From contig DAHUZH010000004.1 in the NCBI GenBank assembly GCA_027306695.1, positions 1 through 64,000 of the forward strand: DNA of 64,000 nt, in the 5' to 3' direction. The translations under genes and the position numbers were made by a program. A model generated the notes under the pieces. It was given only the letters and a program-made list of their open reading frames with translations, searched no databases and was not told the DNA's origin. This document shows, piece by piece, positions 60,395 to 64,000 of the stretch; position 1 is the stretch's first letter, and every line of letters starts with the position of its first letter. This stretch comes from Acidobacteriaceae bacterium. GTDB taxonomy: Bacteria > Acidobacteriota > Terriglobia > Terriglobales > Acidobacteriaceae.

Positions 60395-60531
60395 AGTTAA
60401 AAAAAATTAATCAGTTAAAAAACTTTAATTGGCAGAAAGGCTGACGGTACTTCTCTATAAAAGGTTCGTAGGATCAAATAGATGCTGCAGATTATTTTTT
60501 ATTTCTTACATAGTCTGTAACACCTTTTTGC
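60395..60531. other. A+T-rich gap between hutH and the ferric-reductase-like gene
   Basis: No gene is visible in these 137 bases. TTGGCA (60429-60434) and TATAAA (60456-60461) occur, but 21 bases apart, which is long for a sigma-70 promoter. A second A+T-rich patch (60489-60515) precedes the next start. No hairpin with a T-run follows hutH. Confidence 0.35.
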
Positions 60532-61116
60532 ATGAATGCAATTGATCTCAGTGCGGACTTAGGGCTGGGCGCTGTTTTCCTTGCCACGGCCAATATTTGT
60601 ATTGGCTTGTTGATTGCGGTGCGCTACAGCCCTGTGCGGTATTGGCCACATCGTCGTATCAATATATTTTTTCTGCATAACCTGACTGCTTATGGAGTAT
60701 TGGGTGCAGTGTTATTGCATCCGGCCATTCTCCTTTTTTCGCATCGGGTACGGTTCCGTGTTTTCGATGTTTTGCTGCCCATTCACTCCCCATTGCAACC
60801 GATCGAGAACACTCTTGGAGCGGTTGCGCTCTATCTTTTACTGTCCGTTTTGATTACATCTTTTTACCGGATTGCTCTTGGCAGAAAGTTCTGGAAATTG
60901 CTGCACTACCTTGTTTATCCGGCAGCGGTATTACTTTTTATTCACGGTATTCTCGCCGATCCAAACTTGAAAACCGGTCATGCCGATTTACTCGACGGGG
61001 GGAAAGTCTTCGTCGAAATATGCTTTTTGATCATCACATTGGCGAGCGGCGCGGCTTTCCTCTACCGCCGCAAACGTTCTCGATCTATCGTTGTTCCAAT
61101 CCCGCCCACCACTTAA
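60532..61116 (+). CDS. Ferric-reductase-like haem membrane protein
   Basis: This 194-residue polytopic protein has five to six spans. The haem-ligand histidine pattern is clear: His49 and His63 in FFLHNLTAYGVLGAVLLHP, and His125 and His138 in KLLHYLVYPAAVLLFIHG, matching the ferric-reductase-like transmembrane component (cytochrome b fold). No FAD or NAD domain is attached, as in MsrQ or YedZ-type subunits. Its sequence is A+T-richer in parts than its neighbours (21 of 60 G+C in the line at 60661), with the composition changing at its borders. No redox partner is adjacent. Its role may be electron transfer to a periplasmic reductase. Confidence 0.78.
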   Translation: MNAIDLSADLGLGAVFLATANICIGLLIAVRYSPVRYWPHRRINIFFLHNLTAYGVLGAVLLHPAILLFSHRVRFRVFDVLLPIHSPLQPIENTLGAVALYLLLSVLITSFYRIALGRKFWKLLHYLVYPAAVLLFIHGILADPNLKTGHADLLDGGKVFVEICFLIITLASGAAFLYRRKRSRSIVVPIPPTT

Positions 61117-61166
61117 AATCGAAGCACTGTCGCTGCTGCAATCGTAGGCGTCATTTCATTTCGCTC

Positions 61167-62702
61167 ATGCGGACCTATACTCACGCATTTTTCGCGTTGC
61201 ATCCGCGCATCCATTGGCTGGACCTGATTGTCATTGCCACATATCTGGTTGGCATCACATGGTTCGGCCTGCGTTTCCGCAAACCTGGCCGCACGTTGCA
61301 GAGTTACTTTCTAGCGGACCGCAGCGTACCCTGGTGGGCCATCATGCTCTCCATCGTTTCGGCGGAGACCAGCACGCTGACCATCATTAGCGTCCCTGGC
61401 CTTGCTTTTGCGGGAAACTTCGGCTTTCTGCAATTGGTCTTCGGCTATCTTTTAGGGCGCGTGGTGGTGTGCATTGCATTTCTTCCACGTTACTTCCGTG
61501 GAGAATTGCTGACCGCATATCAATTGATTGGGCAGCGCTTCGGGCCGCGACTCCATCGTGTGACGGCGCTGTTGTTTTTGCTGACGCGCGCAGCGGCGGA
61601 GGGCGTCCGCGTGTTTGCCGTGGCGATTGTCGTTCACATGGCGCTGGGCACGGGAGACATCGCTTCGATCGCCATCATCTCGCTGCTGACGCTGATTTAC
61701 ACGTTTGAAGGCGGACTGGCGGCCGTCATCTGGACCGATGTTGTGCAGATGGGGATTTACGCCGCAGGAATTCTTCTGGCGCTTTGGATTCTGCTGGGCC
61801 GCGTGCCCGGCGGCTGGCCGGTAATCCATAGCGTGGCCGCTGCGGCAGGGAAGTTCACCCTGTGGGATTTTTCTCTGAACCTGACGACCACGTATACCTT
61901 CTGGGCTGGCCTGATTGGCGGATGTTTCCTGACCATGGCCAGCCATGGCACAGACCAACTGATGGTGCAGCGACTTCTCGCGGCGCGAAACCTGCGCGAT
62001 TCGCAGCGGGCCTTATTGTCGAGCGGGGTGTTGATCTTCGTGCAGTTTTCTCTCTTTCTACTGATTGGCGCGGGCCTGTTTGTTTATTACGCGCAGGCCG
62101 CTTCCGGCGCGCATTTCGCGAGCGCCGACCAGGTGTTTCCAGCCTTTATCGTTTCAAAATTTCCCACCGGATTTGCCGGTCTGATGATTGCAGCGATTCT
62201 GGCCGCCGCCATGTCGAACCTGAGTGCGGCACTCAATTCCTTGTCGTCCACGAGTGTCATCGATCTCTATCTGCGCTATCGTCCCGCAGCCAATGCGGCG
62301 AGACGTAACGTTGTTGCCCGCGTCAGCACCATCGCGTGGGCGATAGTGCTGTTTTTACTGGCAATTTTGTCGCGCAGCGGTGGACATGTCGTCGAACTTG
62401 GATTGTCGATTGCGTCGGTCGCATACGGCTCGCTGCTGGGTGTCTTTCTGCTCGGAGTGCTGACGAGCAAAGCCAACGAATCCGGCACGATTGTTGGTAT
62501 GCTGTTCGGGTTCATTCTGAACGTGATGCTATGGCTGCAACCGCACGCACTTCATATTTTGCTTGCGGGTCATTCCATGACGATTACGAAGATCGCGTGG
62601 ACCTGGTATGTCGTCTTCGGCGCCGTGTTTACATTTGTTACGGGATATCTGGCAAGCTGTTTCTTCCAGCCTGCGCTTGCGGAACCGAAGGTTCCAGTAT
62701 GA
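61167..62702 (+). CDS. Sodium:solute symporter family transporter
   Basis: This is an inner-membrane importer of the SSS family. The 511-residue protein has thirteen spans, with the family's AETSTLTIISVPGLAFAG (about 70-87) near the Na+ site, IWTDVVQMGIYAAGI and SNLSAALNSLSSTSVIDLY. The start is ATG 61167, and no ribosome-binding site is visible. The gene is followed, 42 bases later, by a secreted serine hydrolase on the same strand. In other bacteria such pairs can serve uptake of cell-wall sugars or peptides; the substrate here is not shown by sequence. Confidence 0.88.
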   Translation: MRTYTHAFFALHPRIHWLDLIVIATYLVGITWFGLRFRKPGRTLQSYFLADRSVPWWAIMLSIVSAETSTLTIISVPGLAFAGNFGFLQLVFGYLLGRVVVCIAFLPRYFRGELLTAYQLIGQRFGPRLHRVTALLFLLTRAAAEGVRVFAVAIVVHMALGTGDIASIAIISLLTLIYTFEGGLAAVIWTDVVQMGIYAAGILLALWILLGRVPGGWPVIHSVAAAAGKFTLWDFSLNLTTTYTFWAGLIGGCFLTMASHGTDQLMVQRLLAARNLRDSQRALLSSGVLIFVQFSLFLLIGAGLFVYYAQAASGAHFASADQVFPAFIVSKFPTGFAGLMIAAILAAAMSNLSAALNSLSSTSVIDLYLRYRPAANAARRNVVARVSTIAWAIVLFLLAILSRSGGHVVELGLSIASVAYGSLLGVFLLGVLTSKANESGTIVGMLFGFILNVMLWLQPHALHILLAGHSMTITKIAWTWYVVFGAVFTFVTGYLASCFFQPALAEPKVPV

Positions 62703-62744
62703 GAGAATTCTTTGTTTCAAAGAGCAGACAATTCTGATCCACGC

Positions 62745-64000
62745 ATGCCAACGATCGAAAATAATTCGATGACTACAGCGCAATCTTCTTTGCAGTACGA
62801 GCGAAGGGTTTCGCTTGTACTATGCGTCTGGCTTGCCTTGATTTGTTGCGTCGCCAGCGCACAAACGTACCGGCGACAGCAGACGCCAAACTTCACCAAC
62901 ATCGACAGCATCATGGCGCAGGCGCTCGACGAACACCTGTTGCCAGGAGCGGTGATTGTAATCGGCCATGATGGCAAGGTCGTCTTTCACAAGGCGTATG
63001 GAGAGCGTTCTCTGGAGCCCACCAAAGCGCCGATGACCGAAGACACAGTTTTCGACATGGCCTCGATGACGAAGATTCTGGCGACCTCGACGGCTGCGAT
63101 GGAGTTGTACCAGCAGGGCCGTTTTCGCCTGAACGATCCGGTCGCGAAGTATCTGCCCGCATTTGCCGCGAACGGAAAACAAGACATCACGATTCGGCAA
63201 TTGATGACGCATTACTCGGGATTGCCTCCCGATCTCGATCTGACGCAGCTGTGGTCTGGCAAGCAAACGGGATTCGATATGGCCTTCGCGGTAGAGCCGG
63301 ACCGCCCGCCGGGAGCTGGATTTCGATACAGCGACATTAACTTTATTGTGATGGGCGCGCTGGTGGAGAAGCTGACCGGCATGACGCTCGACGCCTATAC
63401 GGCGAAAAATGTTTTTGCTCCGCTGAGGATGGAGTACACGCGCTTTCTGCCGCCTGCGGCGTGGCGCAGCAAGATCGCCCCCACGCAATACGACGAACAG
63501 CGCCGCATGCTGTTGGGTGTGGTGCATGATCCGACGGCGCGGCGCATGGGCGGAGTGGCTGGACATGCGGGTTTGTTCAGCACTGCCAGCGATGTTGCAA
63601 TCTACGCGCAGAATTTACTGGACCAGTTGCAAGGCAGAGCTAGTAAATTTCCCGTGAACCAGCTCACGCTGGAAAAGATGACGACTCCGCAACAGCCCGC
63701 GACAGGCGCGTCCTTGCGCGGCCTTGGCTGGGACATTGAAAGCCCGTTCTCCGGCAATCGCGGAGAACTGTTTCCCGTTGGCGGTTTTGGCCATACAGGT
63801 TTTACCGGCACGTCGATCTGGATCGACCCGTGGAGCGACACTTACGTCATCTTTCTCAGCAACCGCGTCCATCCGAACGGCGGAGCCAATACGGTTCCGC
63901 TGGAGGGAAAAATTGCCAACGCCGCCGCGGAAGATGTCGGCATTCAAATTTCCCAACGCGGCAGAGAAATCGCGCGGCTGACCGGCTACAACGAATCGTT
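62745..64000 (+). CDS. Exported serine hydrolase, beta-lactamase class C type (partial, 3' end off the right edge)
   Basis: This is a serine hydrolase of the penicillin-binding-protein-like/beta-lactamase class C superfamily. The start is ATG 62745 or 62769, both in frame. A signal peptide (LVLCVWLALICCVASAQ) precedes the catalytic domain, which has the SxxK motif SMTK at 107-110, the tyrosine motif YSD at 195-197 in FRYSDINF, and GHTGF in the final motif. The frame is open to the window's end, and the domain is nearly complete, so a further C-terminal domain is likely. In this group that is sometimes a peptidoglycan-sugar hydrolase (DUF1343/NamZ type), which cannot be seen here. Confidence 0.88.
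   Translation, partial: MPTIENNSMTTAQSSLQYERRVSLVLCVWLALICCVASAQTYRRQQTPNFTNIDSIMAQALDEHLLPGAVIVIGHDGKVVFHKAYGERSLEPTKAPMTEDTVFDMASMTKILATSTAAMELYQQGRFRLNDPVAKYLPAFAANGKQDITIRQLMTHYSGLPPDLDLTQLWSGKQTGFDMAFAVEPDRPPGAGFRYSDINFIVMGALVEKLTGMTLDAYTAKNVFAPLRMEYTRFLPPAAWRSKIAPTQYDEQRRMLLGVVHDPTARRMGGVAGHAGLFSTASDVAIYAQNLLDQLQGRASKFPVNQLTLEKMTTPQQPATGASLRGLGWDIESPFSGNRGELFPVGGFGHTGFTGTSIWIDPWSDTYVIFLSNRVHPNGGANTVPLEGKIANAAAEDVGIQISQRGREIARLTGYNES

Noticed and set aside
1-64000. CRISPR array, tRNA, rRNA, transposase, prophage or defence island
   Set aside because: No spaced direct repeats, tRNA T-loop-like ends, rRNA segments, integrase/transposase motifs or known defence proteins were found on reading both strands.

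Overview
The window reads as a chromosomal segment of a G+C-rich, Gram-negative soil-type bacterium, most likely an Acidobacteriota of the Terriglobia class (inference). The support is a complete outer-membrane-type Tad pilus locus, a secreted GH38 mannosidase and other carbohydrate enzymes, a Leloir galK and galT, a FecR/DUF6600-type protein, DUF4254, and a family of intergenic inverted repeats (GTCATCCTGA.. to ..GGGATGAC) of the kind I associate with that group. No rRNA, tRNA, CRISPR array, transposase or integrase was seen. The window cuts a MATE transporter at the left edge and a serine hydrolase at the right edge.

Layout. 1-7.8 kb: MATE efflux pump, galactokinase, GH38 alpha-mannosidase, heme A synthase and a DUF192 protein. 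8.0-19.3 kb: a Tad/Flp pilus locus entirely on the minus strand. In transcription order it holds two TadE-like minor pilins, a TadG-like protein, the Flp pilin, the TadV peptidase, CpaB, the CpaC secretin, TadZ, TadA, TadB and TadC, and then two tandem 31-residue single-span membrane proteins. 19.4-24 kb: two translationally coupled polytopic membrane proteins and a GT39 glycosyltransferase. 24-30.4 kb: phosphate and polyphosphate genes (Ppx/GppA, SixA, Ppk1) around a methyltransferase and UbiA-like pair. 30.7-33.4 kb: a TolC-type outer-membrane factor plus an HlyD/EmrA adaptor with no inner-membrane partner. 33.5-37.6 kb: tRNA adenosine deaminase and a 1186-residue multidomain c-di-GMP protein that carries a canonical LOV blue-light motif.

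38-41.4 kb: a secreted glycoside-hydrolase-like protein, a candidate structured small RNA with a very strong intrinsic terminator, and a low-G+C DUF5677-like gene. 41.5-47.6 kb: thiG, ruvC, a FecR/DUF6600 glycine-rich protein, rsmA, a glycogen-synthase-type GT4 and a small unknown protein. 47.6-54.2 kb: an APC permease, a GT39, cyclopropane-fatty-acid synthase and UvrC, all on the minus strand. 54.4-64 kb: an OmpA lipoprotein, an NTF2/SnoaL-like protein with a duplicated start region, DUF4254, an ATP-grasp protein, GalT, HutH, a ferric-reductase-like haem membrane protein, a sodium:solute symporter and a serine hydrolase.

How the genes work together. The pilus locus is self-contained for pilin maturation, export and assembly, except that no tadD was found. 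The LOV-GGDEF-EAL protein is a plausible light-responsive c-di-GMP switch, and such switches often act on surface attachment, but nothing in the sequence ties it to the pilus. The strongest candidates for undescribed biology are the paired 31-residue proteins at the end of the tad operon, the structured RNA near 40.5 kb, the hairpin leader of the flp pilin gene, and the globin-like/GAF/LOV/GAF/GGDEF/EAL receptor.
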